From NCBI GenBank assembly GCA_016185395.1, contig JACPNR010000014.1, positions 1-64,000 on the forward strand: a stretch of 64,000 nucleotides of DNA, read 5' to 3'. Numbering within the stretch: position 1 is the first letter of the stretch; every line of letters begins with the position of its first letter. A program made the translations under genes and the position numbers. Source of the DNA: Candidatus Korobacter versatilis (lineage in GTDB: Bacteria; Acidobacteriota; Terriglobia; Terriglobales; Acidobacteriaceae). The notes beneath the pieces are model-generated. The model was not told the DNA's origin, searched no databases, and worked only from the letters and a program-made list of their open reading frames with translations. Of this stretch, positions 26,004-33,900 are shown one piece after another.

Positions 26004-26519
26004 CTACTTCCTTGGCGGCGCGAGGATGGCGTGGAGCGTGTTGCCTTCCATGCGCGGCATGAACTCGACGATGCCCTTGCCCTGGATCTCTTTCATCAGG
26101 CGGTCGAGGATCTTACGGCCGAGCTCGCGGTGCGACATCTCGCGGCCGCGATAAAAGATGGTGGCCTTGACCTTGTCACCCTCGTCGAGGAAACGCAGCA
26201 CGTGGTTCTTTTTGGTCTGGTAATCGTGCTCGTCCACGTTGATGCGGAACTTCACTTCCTTGATGGTGATGACTTTCTGGTGTTTCTTGGCCGCTTTTTC
26301 CTTCTTGTCCATCTCGTAGAGGTACTTGCCGAAGTCCATGATCTTGCAGACGGGCGGCTGTGCCGTCGGCGAGACTTCTACGAGGTCGAGGTTGCGCTCA
26401 CGGGCGATCTTGAGCGCGTCGAAGGGGGTCAGGATACCGAGCTGCTCGCCTTCCGCGCCGATAACGCGCAGTTCGCGCGCGCGGATGCGTTCATTGGTGC
26501 GAATAAACTTCTTATCGAT
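26004..26519 (-). CDS. infC: Translation initiation factor IF-3, AUC start codon
   Basis: 171 residues when started at ATC 26519. The only in-frame ATG (26339) would delete the whole N-terminal domain. In the extended frame the standard IF-3 N domain is seen: IRTNERIRARELRVIGAEGEQLGILTPFDALKIARERNLDLVEVSPTAQPPVCKIMDFGKYLYE, then the C domain KEVKFRINVDEHDYQTK ... GREMSHRELGRKIL. GGAGG lies 5 nt before the ATC, and no ATG, GTG or TTG is available upstream in frame. Rare AUU/AUC start codons are the known basis of IF-3 autoregulation in other bacteria: IF-3 discriminates against its own start. A TATAAT lies 52 bp upstream. infC opens the rpmI-rplT-pheST block. Confidence 0.95.
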   Translation of the reverse strand: MDKKFIRTNERIRARELRVIGAEGEQLGILTPFDALKIARERNLDLVEVSPTAQPPVCKIMDFGKYLYEMDKKEKAAKKHQKVITIKEVKFRINVDEHDYQTKKNHVLRFLDEGDKVKATIFYRGREMSHRELGRKILDRLMKEIQGKGIVEFMPRMEGNTLHAILAPPRK

Positions 26520-26570
26520 GCGTTCCTCCAGGGTGCCTTGCAGGGATGAAACAGGGCATGAAACCTAAAG

Positions 26571-26576
26571 ATTATA
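26571..26576 (-). promoter_or_regulatory. Candidate -10 box for infC
   Basis: TATAAT on the minus strand, 52 bp before the ATC start of infC. No consensus -35 is visible at the expected distance. Confidence 0.45.
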
Positions 26577-26600
26577 ACATGCGTGCGCGGCGGCCGGGCC

Positions 26601-27176
26601 TCAGGGCAGGTCGGGGGCGCGCGAGGCCGCGGGCTCGCCGGTGGCGATCCCGGCGGAAAGCGGATCGTACACGGCGAGGTGCTTCGCGACGGCCGGGTCG
26701 TGGTCGACGATGAGCGGATACATGTTGCGCAGCGCTTCGTCGATGCGGGTGACGGCTTCGTTGATGCGCGCCACGGCGTTGGCTTCGTCGTTCGAGACCG
26801 CGGTCTGGAAGCGGATGACCTGGAGCGCGTTGCGGACGTGGTGGTTCAGGTCGGCGACCTGCTGCACGTAGGCCATGAGACGGCGGCGGCGGGTGCGGGC
26901 GATGTCGAACAGCAGCCAGACGAGCGCGGTGGCGAGCGCGCCCGCGATCATGGCTTCGAACAGGTCGCCGAGCAGCCCGGTCGGGTTCCAGCGCTGGAGC
27001 AGTTCGGTCAAGCCGAGGGTGAAGGCCACGAGCAAAACGCCGGCAAAGACGGCGGCGGCCATGGTGTGCAGGGGCGAGTCGGAGATACTGCCCAGGAAGC
27101 TCTCGAGGCGCTGCTTCGCGCTGGCGCGATAGAGCACCAGCGTCTCGTTCGACACTACGGGCGGTTCGGTCGCCAT
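26601..27176 (-). CDS. Two-TM membrane protein with orphan histidine-kinase DHp-like helix
   Basis: 191 residues from ATG 27176 (start inside a longer frame to 27242; this one leaves a 28-bp gap after mtaB). Two TM helices (TMAAAVFAGVLLVAFTLGLTEL and EAMIAGALATALVWLLFDIA) flank a short loop, then RRRRLMAYVQQVADLNHHVRNALQVIRFQ, close to the phospho-acceptor H-box of HWE/HisKA_2 kinases. No HATPase (N, G1, G2) motifs follow; the protein ends after ~55 more residues. It could be a phosphotransfer or dimerisation partner, or a degenerate kinase. The response regulator 28669-29133 is nearby but on the other strand. Confidence 0.65.
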   Translation of the reverse strand: MATEPPVVSNETLVLYRASAKQRLESFLGSISDSPLHTMAAAVFAGVLLVAFTLGLTELLQRWNPTGLLGDLFEAMIAGALATALVWLLFDIARTRRRRLMAYVQQVADLNHHVRNALQVIRFQTAVSNDEANAVARINEAVTRIDEALRNMYPLIVDHDPAVAKHLAVYDPLSAGIATGEPAASRAPDLP

Positions 27177-27204
27177 GGATGTCCCGAAACTGGTCAGTAT
27201 AGCG

Positions 27205-28560
27205 TCAAAGGGCGGGTTGGACCGCGGTCCCACGCAGGCCATCTTGCGTCACGGCTTGGATGCGGGCGCGCCACCATTGGTTCGGCGCAAAGTCGCCGAC
27301 GAGCCGCAGCCTCAGGTAATTATCGGTGAGCGCTTCGGTCTCATCGCCCGACCGGCGTGAGAGCGTGATGGCGTCGAGCTCGCGTCCGATGAACGAGGCG
27401 CGGAATGCGCGGTTCTTTTCCGCGGCAAGCGCGCGCAGAATGCGGTTGCGCTCGCGCTTGACCGGTTCGGGCACCTGGCCGGGGAGATCAGCGGCGGGCG
27501 TCCCGGGCCGCGGCGAGTAGGTGAAGACGTGCAGGTAGGTGAAGGGAAGCAACGCGATGAAGGCGCGGCTCTCTTCGAAAAGTTCTTCGGTCTCGCCGGG
27601 AAAGCCGACCATAACGTCGGCGCCGATGGCGGCGTGGGGCATGGCGGCGCGGGCTTTCTGGATGCGTTCGGCGTAATGCCACGGGCGGTACTTGCGGTGC
27701 ATGGCGCGGAGCACGCGGTCGGAGCCCGATTGCAGCGGCGCGTGCACGTGCTTGGCGAGGCGCGGCGAAGTCGCGACGAGCGCGATGAGTTCGTCGGACC
27801 AGTCCATGGGCTCGATGGAGCTGAGCCGGAGTTTCTCGAGCGAGGTCTCGGCGAGAACGGCGCGGATCAGAGCTTCGAAATGCTCAGCGCGGTCGAAATC
27901 GTTACCCCAGCGTCCGAGGTTGATGCCGGAGAGGACGACCTCGCGGTAGCCGTGGGCGATGAGCGCGTTGACCTCGGCGAGGACGCGCGGGAGCGGGAGC
28001 GAGCGGCTCTGTCCGCGAACGAACGGGATGACGCAGAAGGAGCAGCGATTGTCGCAGCCATCCTGGATCTTCAAATTAGGACGGGTGCGTTCGGCATGCG
28101 CGCCGGCCGCGGTCTCGATGGCTTCCGAATCAAAGACGGGCGCGGCGAGCAGTTCGGTGTGGGCGAAGATGTCGGAGACGTGGACCGGGGGCGGCTGGTG
28201 CAGAGAAGCAAGCGGAACGAACGCCGCCGGCGCAACGAGTTTCGCGAGCCGGTGTTTATGAGAATTGCCGACGACGGTGGAAACGCCGGGGAGGGCGGCC
28301 AATTCCTCGGGCGCGCGCTGGGCGTAACAGCCGGTGACGACGATGCGGGCGGCCGGGTTCTCGCGATGGACGCGCCGTATTGCGGCACGCGCATCCTTGT
28401 CCGCTGCCTCGGTCACGGTGCAAGTGTTCAGCACCACGACATCGGCGGCGACCTCACTGGGAGCGGCTTGGAGGCCCTGGGACGCGAACTGGCGCTCTAG
28501 TTCGGCGCCATCCGCCTGGGTCGCGCGGCATCCGAAGTTGTACACATAGTAACTGGACAC
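27205..28560 (-). CDS. mtaB: tRNA t6A37 methylthiotransferase MtaB-type
   Basis: 451 residues from GTG 28560 (SSYYVYNFGCRATQAD). UPF0004 domain with cysteines in NFGCRATQ, LNTCTVTEAADK and VTGCYAQRAPEE for one 4Fe-4S cluster, then the radical-SAM triad CDNRCSFC (CxxxCxxC) for the second, and a C-terminal TRAM-like region (ITLSRRSGDETEALTDNYLRLRLVG). MtaB adds a methylthio group to t6A37 in ANN-decoding tRNAs; the shorter spacing and FGCRATQ rather than YGCQMN separate it from MiaB. The GTG lies only 6 nt after a minus-strand TATAAT, implying a leaderless transcript. Confidence 0.92.
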   Translation of the reverse strand: MSSYYVYNFGCRATQADGAELERQFASQGLQAAPSEVAADVVVLNTCTVTEAADKDARAAIRRVHRENPAARIVVTGCYAQRAPEELAALPGVSTVVGNSHKHRLAKLVAPAAFVPLASLHQPPPVHVSDIFAHTELLAAPVFDSEAIETAAGAHAERTRPNLKIQDGCDNRCSFCVIPFVRGQSRSLPLPRVLAEVNALIAHGYREVVLSGINLGRWGNDFDRAEHFEALIRAVLAETSLEKLRLSSIEPMDWSDELIALVATSPRLAKHVHAPLQSGSDRVLRAMHRKYRPWHYAERIQKARAAMPHAAIGADVMVGFPGETEELFEESRAFIALLPFTYLHVFTYSPRPGTPAADLPGQVPEPVKRERNRILRALAAEKNRAFRASFIGRELDAITLSRRSGDETEALTDNYLRLRLVGDFAPNQWWRARIQAVTQDGLRGTAVQPAL

Positions 28561-28566
28561 GGGAGT

Positions 28567-28572
28567 ATTATA
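28567..28572 (-). promoter_or_regulatory. -10 box placing the mtaB start at +1
   Basis: TATAAT on the minus strand followed by ACTCCC and then the GTG start, so transcription should begin at or next to the start codon. No Shine-Dalgarno sequence can fit. Confidence 0.5.
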
Positions 28573-28668
28573 GGGCGCAGTCCCGCAGCCGAGTTTCCTC
28601 TGCAACCGAGGTAGCTGCTGGTTGCATCACACCGACTTCGAAAGCCTAACCGACCCCTGGAGCGAACC

Positions 28669-29133
28669 ATGAAACGCCGCATCCTGCTCGTGGACGACGA
28701 ACTGGCAATCCTGCTCACGTTGAAAGCGATCCTGGAGATCAACGGTTTCGACGTGGAGACCGCGATCTCCGCCAAGGAAGGCATCGGCAAGATCAAGGCT
28801 TCGGCCTACGACATGGTCATCACCGACATGAAGATGGAGACGGAGCATTCCGGCTACGACGTGGTACGCGCGGCGAAGAAAGCGGAGTACAAGCCGGCAA
28901 CCGCCATCCTGACCGCGTATCCCATGCTGGGTACGGACTGGAAGCAGGAAGGCGCGGAGAGCATGCTGGTGAAGCCGATGAATACGGAAGACCTGCTGCG
29001 CCAGATCGAGGTGCTGCTCATCCAGCACGCCGACGGCAAAGCCAAGGCCGCGAAAGCGGCGGCAAGGAACGCGGCGTCACACGGCGGAGCGGAGAGCGCG
29101 AAGCCGAAGGCGGAGATGAAGCGCGCGGTTTAG
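28669..29133 (+). CDS. Response regulator receiver-domain protein
   Basis: 154 residues. CheY-like receiver: acidic pocket DDE in ILLVDDELAIL, phospho-acceptor Asp in MVITDMKM (about residue 53), switch Thr in AILTAY and Lys in MLVKPMN. The last ~35 residues are Ala/Lys-rich with no DNA-binding domain, so it is a stand-alone receiver. No full kinase is adjacent. A terminator follows the stop. Confidence 0.9.
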   Translation: MKRRILLVDDELAILLTLKAILEINGFDVETAISAKEGIGKIKASAYDMVITDMKMETEHSGYDVVRAAKKAEYKPATAILTAYPMLGTDWKQEGAESMLVKPMNTEDLLRQIEVLLIQHADGKAKAAKAAARNAASHGGAESAKPKAEMKRAV

Positions 29134-29147
29134 TTGGTTCCGATGTG

Positions 29148-29180
29148 AACGCGTCCGCTGCGGCGGGCGCGTTTTGTTTT
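29148..29180 (+). terminator. Rho-independent terminator of the response regulator gene
   Basis: Stem AACGCGTCCGC / GCGGGCGCGTT (one G-U pair), loop TGCG, T-rich tail TTTTGTTTT. Confidence 0.85.
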
Positions 29181-29298
29181 GCGGGCGACTCCTGGCGGCG
29201 GGCGGGGTCGGCCGCCTCCACACGATCGATGAAGAGCGGGCCGCGCTGACGCACTTACACGCTCGATGGTATGGGAAGGCCGGGGTGCCGCGACCGGT

Positions 29299-29622
29299 CT
29301 AACTGGCTGTGCCGGCGGCGCTGGCCGAGGCGCCGCGCTTCCCTTGGAAGCACTCGCGACAATACACCGGGCGTCCTTGCGTGGGTTTGAAGGGGACGGT
29401 GGTCTCCTTGCCGCAGTGGGAGCACATCGTCTTGGTCTCTACCTTCTGGTAGCCGTTGCCCGAACCGATGCCGAGGGCCTGCGCGCGTTTTCCCTTGCAG
29501 GCCTTGCAGCGCTTGGGTTCGTTCTTGAATTGTTTATCGTGGAAGAACAGCTGTTCTCCGGCGGTAAAAACAAAATCCGAACCGCAGTCCACGCACTTCA
29601 GGTTCTTGTCCTGGAATTCCAT
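29299..29622 (-). CDS. Double zinc-ribbon protein (CxxC-x17-CxxC type)
   Basis: 107 residues with two treble-clef/ribbon modules: CVDCGSDFVFTAGEQLFFHD ... KRCKACK at residues 10-42, and CSHCGKETTVPFKPTQGRPVYCRECF at about 67-92, the latter being a CxxC-x17-CxxC zinc domain. The first half matches the probable zinc-ribbon zf-trcl family. Expected to bind nucleic acid or act as a protein-interaction module; function unknown. The Ala/Ser tail is disordered. Confidence 0.82.
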   Translation of the reverse strand: MEFQDKNLKCVDCGSDFVFTAGEQLFFHDKQFKNEPKRCKACKGKRAQALGIGSGNGYQKVETKTMCSHCGKETTVPFKPTQGRPVYCRECFQGKRGASASAAGTAS

Positions 29623-29767
29623 CGGGAACCCTACCTCCCCCTAGTACCTAGCCCTCAAGACGCTCTGCGGCGCCGCATGAGGGTGCTGCTCTGCTCTGTT
29701 ATTTACCTGGGGTCCGGCCCGCGCGCTCTGCGGCGCGTTCTACTGCTGACTGCTGTACGACTGCGGT

Positions 29768-29806
29768 ATGAAAAAGAACGGGCCGCCGCCTTGCAGCAGC
29801 GGCCCG
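29768..29806 (-). terminator. Rho-independent terminator of rpsU
   Basis: On the minus strand CGGGCCGCTGC, loop TGCAAG, GCGGCGGCCCG, then TTCTTTTTC, directly after the rpsU stop codon. The rest of the gap to the zinc-ribbon gene (29623-29767) shows only short CTGCTGACT-like words. Confidence 0.9.
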
Positions 29807-29812
29807 CGAACG

Positions 29813-30010
29813 TCAATCCTGCTCCTTGCGAGCTTTTTTGCGGTTACGCTTGCGCGCGAGAGCTTCTTTCACGCGCTTCTTCTCGCCTGGCTTAAGGTAG
29901 AAGCTATGACGCTTCACTTCCTTGATGATGTCTTCTTGCTGCACCTTCCGTTTGAAACGGCGCAGTGCATTCTCGAGGGGTTCGCCCTCTTGCACTCTGA
30001 CTTCTGCCAA
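29813..30010 (-). CDS. rpsU: 30S ribosomal protein S21
   Basis: 65 residues: EVRVQEGEPLENALRRFKRKVQQEDIIKEVKRHSFYLKPGEKKRVKEALARKRNRKKARK is canonical S21. It is a monocistronic unit with its own promoter-like sequence and terminator. Confidence 0.98.
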   Translation of the reverse strand: MAEVRVQEGEPLENALRRFKRKVQQEDIIKEVKRHSFYLKPGEKKRVKEALARKRNRKKARKEQD

Positions 30011-30049
30011 CTGAAAAACACCCCTCTTCCAGCCCCGTTGGACTCGTAA

Positions 30050-30078
30050 GTTATTGCAATGTTTACTGCCTAAGTCAA
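30050..30078 (-). promoter_or_regulatory. Candidate rpsU promoter
   Basis: Minus strand TTGACT (30078-30073), 17-bp spacer, AATAAC (30055-30050), 40 bp before the rpsU start. The -35 matches 5 of 6 and the -10 matches 4 of 6 consensus bases. Confidence 0.5.
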
Positions 30079-30115
30079 GTTTAATATGGCGCGCCGCGAG
30101 CGTGCCGCGCTTCCC

Positions 30116-33100
30116 CTAAAACTTTAACTTCAAGCCGAACTGCACCTGTCGTGAGGCATAGGCGTTCCTCGGCTCGAGGAAGCCGGAGCGCAGCACGTAT
30201 TGCGCCGGGTAGACCTTATTGCTGACCGTGGTGTCGCCCTGGATGAAGTCTCCGGCAGCGTTCTGGAAGGCGTTGTCGCCGATCTCGACGCGCTTGTTGG
30301 GATGGTTGAGCACGTTGAAGGATTCGACGAGAGCGTCCACGGTGATGCGGTCGTGGAGGAAGATGCGGCGGGTGAGCCGCAGGTCGGCGGAGGCGTAATC
30401 CGGCCCGTAGAAGCTGTTCCGGGAGACGCCCGGGAGGCGGTCGTTGGAGCTGTTGGTATCGCGGTTGGCGTCGCCAACGATGCGCGCGTTGAACGGGCGT
30501 CCGCTGCCGTAGGTCACGGTGCCGGCGACGGTCCAGTCGTTGAGCAGCAGCTTCAGGATAGGACGGTCGCGGTGGAAGGGCGTGGGCGCCCACACCCAGG
30601 AGACGGCGAAGCGGCTGCGCTGGTCGATGGAACTCACGCTGCGTTCGAGCTTGGGCTGCGCGGCGTTCTGCACGGCGGGCGGCGCGACGAAGGGAGCGTC
30701 CTGGCCGTCGTCCATCGCCTTGGCCCAGGTGTAGGAGAGGCGGAAGAAGAGTCCGCCGCGCATGCGGTGGCGCGCGGAGACGGTGAGTCCGTGGTAGACG
30801 CTCGAGACCGCGCTCTCGAACTGGTCGATGGCGCCGACCTGCGGGATGGGCCGCTGCACGTCGTTGATGCAAGGCGGGAATGGGCAGCTGAAAGAAGGCG
30901 TCTGCTGCCAGGTGGCGAAGGAAGCCACGGTGAAGAAGGTTCCGGTGAAGGCGCCGGCTTCGTCGAAGACGGGATACTCGAGCTGCTGCGGCGGTGGCAG
31001 GTTCACGTCGCGCGTACGGATGAGGTTCGTGCCATGGACGTAGAGATACGAAACGCCGAGGTCAGTCCCCCAAAGGAACTCGCGTTCGACGGTGAGCGAG
31101 GCCTGCTGCACGTAGGGCGTCTTGAAGTCGCGGGCGAAGGTGGAGATCTGCGTGGTGAGCTTCGCGGCCACGCTCGGTGGCGGAACGCACTGCGCCGCCT
31201 GCGGCGCGCACAACGCGAGCGGCGCGGGATACGTGGGGAAGAGCAGATGGTCGGCGGCGACGGCGTTGTCGAGGAAGAGTTCGGACTGCTTGAGTCCGTT
31301 ATCGGTCTCGACCGCGGAGGTGTAGATCTGCGGGATGCGCGTGTAGAAGATGCCGTAGCCGCCGCGGATGACGGTGGGATGTTTCTCGCCGATGGAATAC
31401 GCGAACGCGATGCGCGGCGCGATGTTGTTGCCATCCACGGGGACCACGCCGGAGCCGGGCCAGAGCGGGTTGGGTTCGAGGTCGTCGATGGAGTAAGTCT
31501 GCAGGTCATAACGCGCTCCGAGTGTGACGGCCAGATGGGACGTGACGCGGATGTTGTCCTGCACGAAGAGCGAGAACTCGTTGGTGTTCGGGCGGGCGAC
31601 GCTGGTGCCGAAATCCTGCAGGTAGTAGCGGGGGACGCCGTGGGCGTAGGCGCGCAGCGGCGTGATGCGCAGCCCGAAGACGGCGGGGAAGAAGAAGAAC
31701 GGGTTCACGCGGATGGTATCGAAGATGTACTCGCCGCCGGCCTGGAGCGGGAAGAAGTTTTCGAGCCGGGTGAAGAGCGCGTCGCCACCGAACTTCCAGG
31801 ATTGGCGCGGCGTGTCGAGCGAGATGGTCTCGGCGAACTGGAGTTTGTGCTCGCGGGTGCGGCGCGGCAGGATGTTGGAACGGCCAAAGCCGTCGATGAC
31901 CTGGTCGATGCGCGTGAGCACGTCGGCGGTGTTGGCGGAGGAAGTCTGCAAGTCGCGCGAGAATTGCACGCGCAGGTGACTGATCATGCTGCCGCGCAGC
32001 GCGCTGGTCAGCGCGAGCGACGCGCTCTCCGTCTTCACCTGCTCCTCTCCGTTCTCCGAGATGGCGCGGTAGGTGAGCGGGCTCGCGGGATCGAAGAAGA
32101 CGTTGTTGGCGCCGTAGAAGCGCGAGACGTTGATGCGTCCGCTGAGCGAGTGGCGCGGCGAGAGCGTGTAGTCGAACTTGAAGAAGCCGGCGTTGCCGAG
32201 CAGGGACGAGCGGAAGTCGCCGGCCTGGTCGGCGGTGAGCTGCGCGGCCGCGGCGAAGACCAGAGCCTGGTCGCTGGGTTCGTAGTCCTTCGGTCCCGGC
32301 ACCAGCACCGCGGTGTTATCGAGGAAGCGCACCGAGACGGGCGAGCGGAAGATGTTCTGGTCGAACCCGCCGAAGAAGTAGGCGCGGTTCCTCGCGAGTT
32401 TGCCGCCGAGAGTGAAGCCGAACTGGTGCTGCTGGTCCGGCGGCTTGCTGGTGAGGAATGGATTGCGCGCGGCGAACTGGCTGGAGCGCAGGTAGTAGAG
32501 CAGGCTGCCGTGCAGCTGGTTCGTCCCCGACTTGGTGACCACGTTGACCACGGCGCCGCTCGAGCGCCCGAACTCCACGCCGTAGGTGTTCGAGGAGACG
32601 CGGAACTCCTGGATGACCTCGTTGGAGAACTGGTAGGGCGCGCGGTAGCGTCCGCGACCCTGGGCGAAGAAGGCGTTGTTGTTGTCGACGCCGTCGACGA
32701 GGAAGGTGGTGTGATAGCCGCGCACGCCGCCGAAGGCGAGGTCGCCGGTGGAGGCTGAAGTCAGCCCGCGCGGGTCCTCGGTCACGCCGGCGGTGTGCAG
32801 CGCGAGGTCTTGCCAGCGGCGTCCGTTGAGCGGGACTTCCGCGATCTCGTTCTCGCCGATGACGGTGGTGAGTCCGCTGGGCTGGGTCTCGATGGCGGAG
32901 GCGTCGGCGGTGACGGTGACGGTCTCGCTCGGGCCGCCGATGCGGAGCGTGAAGTCGAGCTGGATGGTGGCGCCCACCTCGGCGCTCACGCTGCTGCGCA
33001 CCTGCGGCGCCATCTGCGGCGCTTCCGCGCGGACGGTATACCTGCCCGGCGGCAGGAACTGGAACACGAACTCGCCGGCTTTATTCGTGGTCGCGGTGCG

Positions 33101-33268
33101 GGTGGCGCCGGTGTTCGCGAGCTGCGCGGTGACGGTGGCGCCGGCGATACGGGCGCCGGTCGCGTCCGCAACCGTCCCGCGGATGGCGGCGGTGGAAGAA
33201 TCCTGGGCGGCCGCGAACGGGGTCGCCGCCAGCGCGAGCAAGAGCGCAGCGAACGTGAGTGGGCGCAT
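30116..33268 (-). CDS. Oar-like TonB-dependent receptor
   Basis: 1050 residues from ATG 33268, chosen as the start of a clean signal peptide (RPLTFAALLLALAATPFAAAQ); ATG 33319 is an alternative. An N-terminal carboxypeptidase-regulatory-like beta-sandwich (AAIRGTVADATGARIAGATVTAQ ... LPPGRYTVRAEAPQ) is followed by a plug domain (EVPLNGRRWQDLALHTAGV, GVRGYHTTFLVDGVDNNNAFF, NVVTKSGTNQLHGSLLYYLRSSQFAARNPF) and a long beta-barrel ending in the outer-membrane insertion signal FGLKLKF. This architecture is massively expanded in Acidobacteria; substrates are mostly unknown, probably peptides or plant polymers. It is divergent from the gamma-carbonic anhydrase, with a 9-bp-arm palindrome between them. 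Confidence 0.93.
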   Translation of the reverse strand: MRPLTFAALLLALAATPFAAAQDSSTAAIRGTVADATGARIAGATVTAQLANTGATRTATTNKAGEFVFQFLPPGRYTVRAEAPQMAPQVRSSVSAEVGATIQLDFTLRIGGPSETVTVTADASAIETQPSGLTTVIGENEIAEVPLNGRRWQDLALHTAGVTEDPRGLTSASTGDLAFGGVRGYHTTFLVDGVDNNNAFFAQGRGRYRAPYQFSNEVIQEFRVSSNTYGVEFGRSSGAVVNVVTKSGTNQLHGSLLYYLRSSQFAARNPFLTSKPPDQQHQFGFTLGGKLARNRAYFFGGFDQNIFRSPVSVRFLDNTAVLVPGPKDYEPSDQALVFAAAAQLTADQAGDFRSSLLGNAGFFKFDYTLSPRHSLSGRINVSRFYGANNVFFDPASPLTYRAISENGEEQVKTESASLALTSALRGSMISHLRVQFSRDLQTSSANTADVLTRIDQVIDGFGRSNILPRRTREHKLQFAETISLDTPRQSWKFGGDALFTRLENFFPLQAGGEYIFDTIRVNPFFFFPAVFGLRITPLRAYAHGVPRYYLQDFGTSVARPNTNEFSLFVQDNIRVTSHLAVTLGARYDLQTYSIDDLEPNPLWPGSGVVPVDGNNIAPRIAFAYSIGEKHPTVIRGGYGIFYTRIPQIYTSAVETDNGLKQSELFLDNAVAADHLLFPTYPAPLALCAPQAAQCVPPPSVAAKLTTQISTFARDFKTPYVQQASLTVEREFLWGTDLGVSYLYVHGTNLIRTRDVNLPPPQQLEYPVFDEAGAFTGTFFTVASFATWQQTPSFSCPFPPCINDVQRPIPQVGAIDQFESAVSSVYHGLTVSARHRMRGGLFFRLSYTWAKAMDDGQDAPFVAPPAVQNAAQPKLERSVSSIDQRSRFAVSWVWAPTPFHRDRPILKLLLNDWTVAGTVTYGSGRPFNARIVGDANRDTNSSNDRLPGVSRNSFYGPDYASADLRLTRRIFLHDRITVDALVESFNVLNHPNKRVEIGDNAFQNAAGDFIQGDTTVSNKVYPAQYVLRSGFLEPRNAYASRQVQFGLKLKF

Positions 33269-33319
33269 ATTGGGAGGAAACCATACCCGCCCCCGGCTCG
33301 CTGGCGATTTTTTCTGCAT

Positions 33320-33341
33320 CTTGTTCTGGATTCAGAACAAG
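33320..33341. promoter_or_regulatory. Palindromic operator candidate TTGTTC-N8-GAACAA
   Basis: Perfect 9-bp inverted repeat (CTTGTTCTG / CAGAACAAG, GATT centre) between the divergent receptor and gamma-carbonic anhydrase genes. A near copy with the same half-sites and spacing is at 37978-37999. Confidence 0.55.
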
Positions 33342-33378
33342 CGCCGTTGTGTTAGTTTTCTTGGTCTCCGCTTTCCCC

Positions 33379-33900
33379 ATGATCCGCTCCTATCAAGGCG
33401 CGTCACCGCAGGTCCCCGCGAGTTGCTACGTGGACGATTCCGCGCAGCTCATCGGCGACGTAGTGCTGGGCGAGCACGCGAGCGTGTGGATGAACGCGGT
33501 GGTGCGCGGCGACGTGTTCGCCATCCGCATCGGGGCGCACTCGAACGTGCAGGACTGCTCGGTGCTGCACGGCATGCGGCACAAGTACGGCGTGACGCTG
33601 GGCGAGTACGTCACCGTGGGACACTCGGTCACGCTGCACGGCTGCACCATCGGCGACCGTTGCCTCATCGGCATGGGGAGCGTCATCCTTAATAACGCGA
33701 AGATCGGGGAAGGCTCGATCATCGCGGCCGGGACGGTGATCCCCGAGAATACGGTGGTCGAGCCGTACTCGCTGTGGATGGGCGTGCCGGGAAAGTTCCG
33801 GAAGAAGATTGACGACGCGGCGACGCAGGAGACCATCATGCGCTACGCGAAGAATTATCTGGAGTACAAAGAGCAGTACCTTCGGGAAGTAGGGAAGTGA
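33379..33900 (+). CDS. Gamma-class carbonic anhydrase-like hexapeptide protein
   Basis: 173 residues from ATG 33379; the longer frame from 33259 would run through the palindrome and is unlikely. Left-handed beta-helix hexapeptide repeats with the Zn-ligand pattern: HSNVQDCSVLHG, VGHSVTLHGC, and RGDVFAIRIG around the active site. YrdA/PaaY-type family; carbonic anhydrase activity is often weak or untested. Its stop overlaps the hisS start (GTGATG), so hisS is translationally coupled. Confidence 0.9.
   Translation: MIRSYQGASPQVPASCYVDDSAQLIGDVVLGEHASVWMNAVVRGDVFAIRIGAHSNVQDCSVLHGMRHKYGVTLGEYVTVGHSVTLHGCTIGDRCLIGMGSVILNNAKIGEGSIIAAGTVIPENTVVEPYSLWMGVPGKFRKKIDDAATQETIMRYAKNYLEYKEQYLREVGK

Noticed and set aside
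26004-26339. Short IF-3 starting at ATG 26339
   Set aside because: This would delete the conserved N domain, which is present upstream in frame behind GGAGG-N5-ATC.
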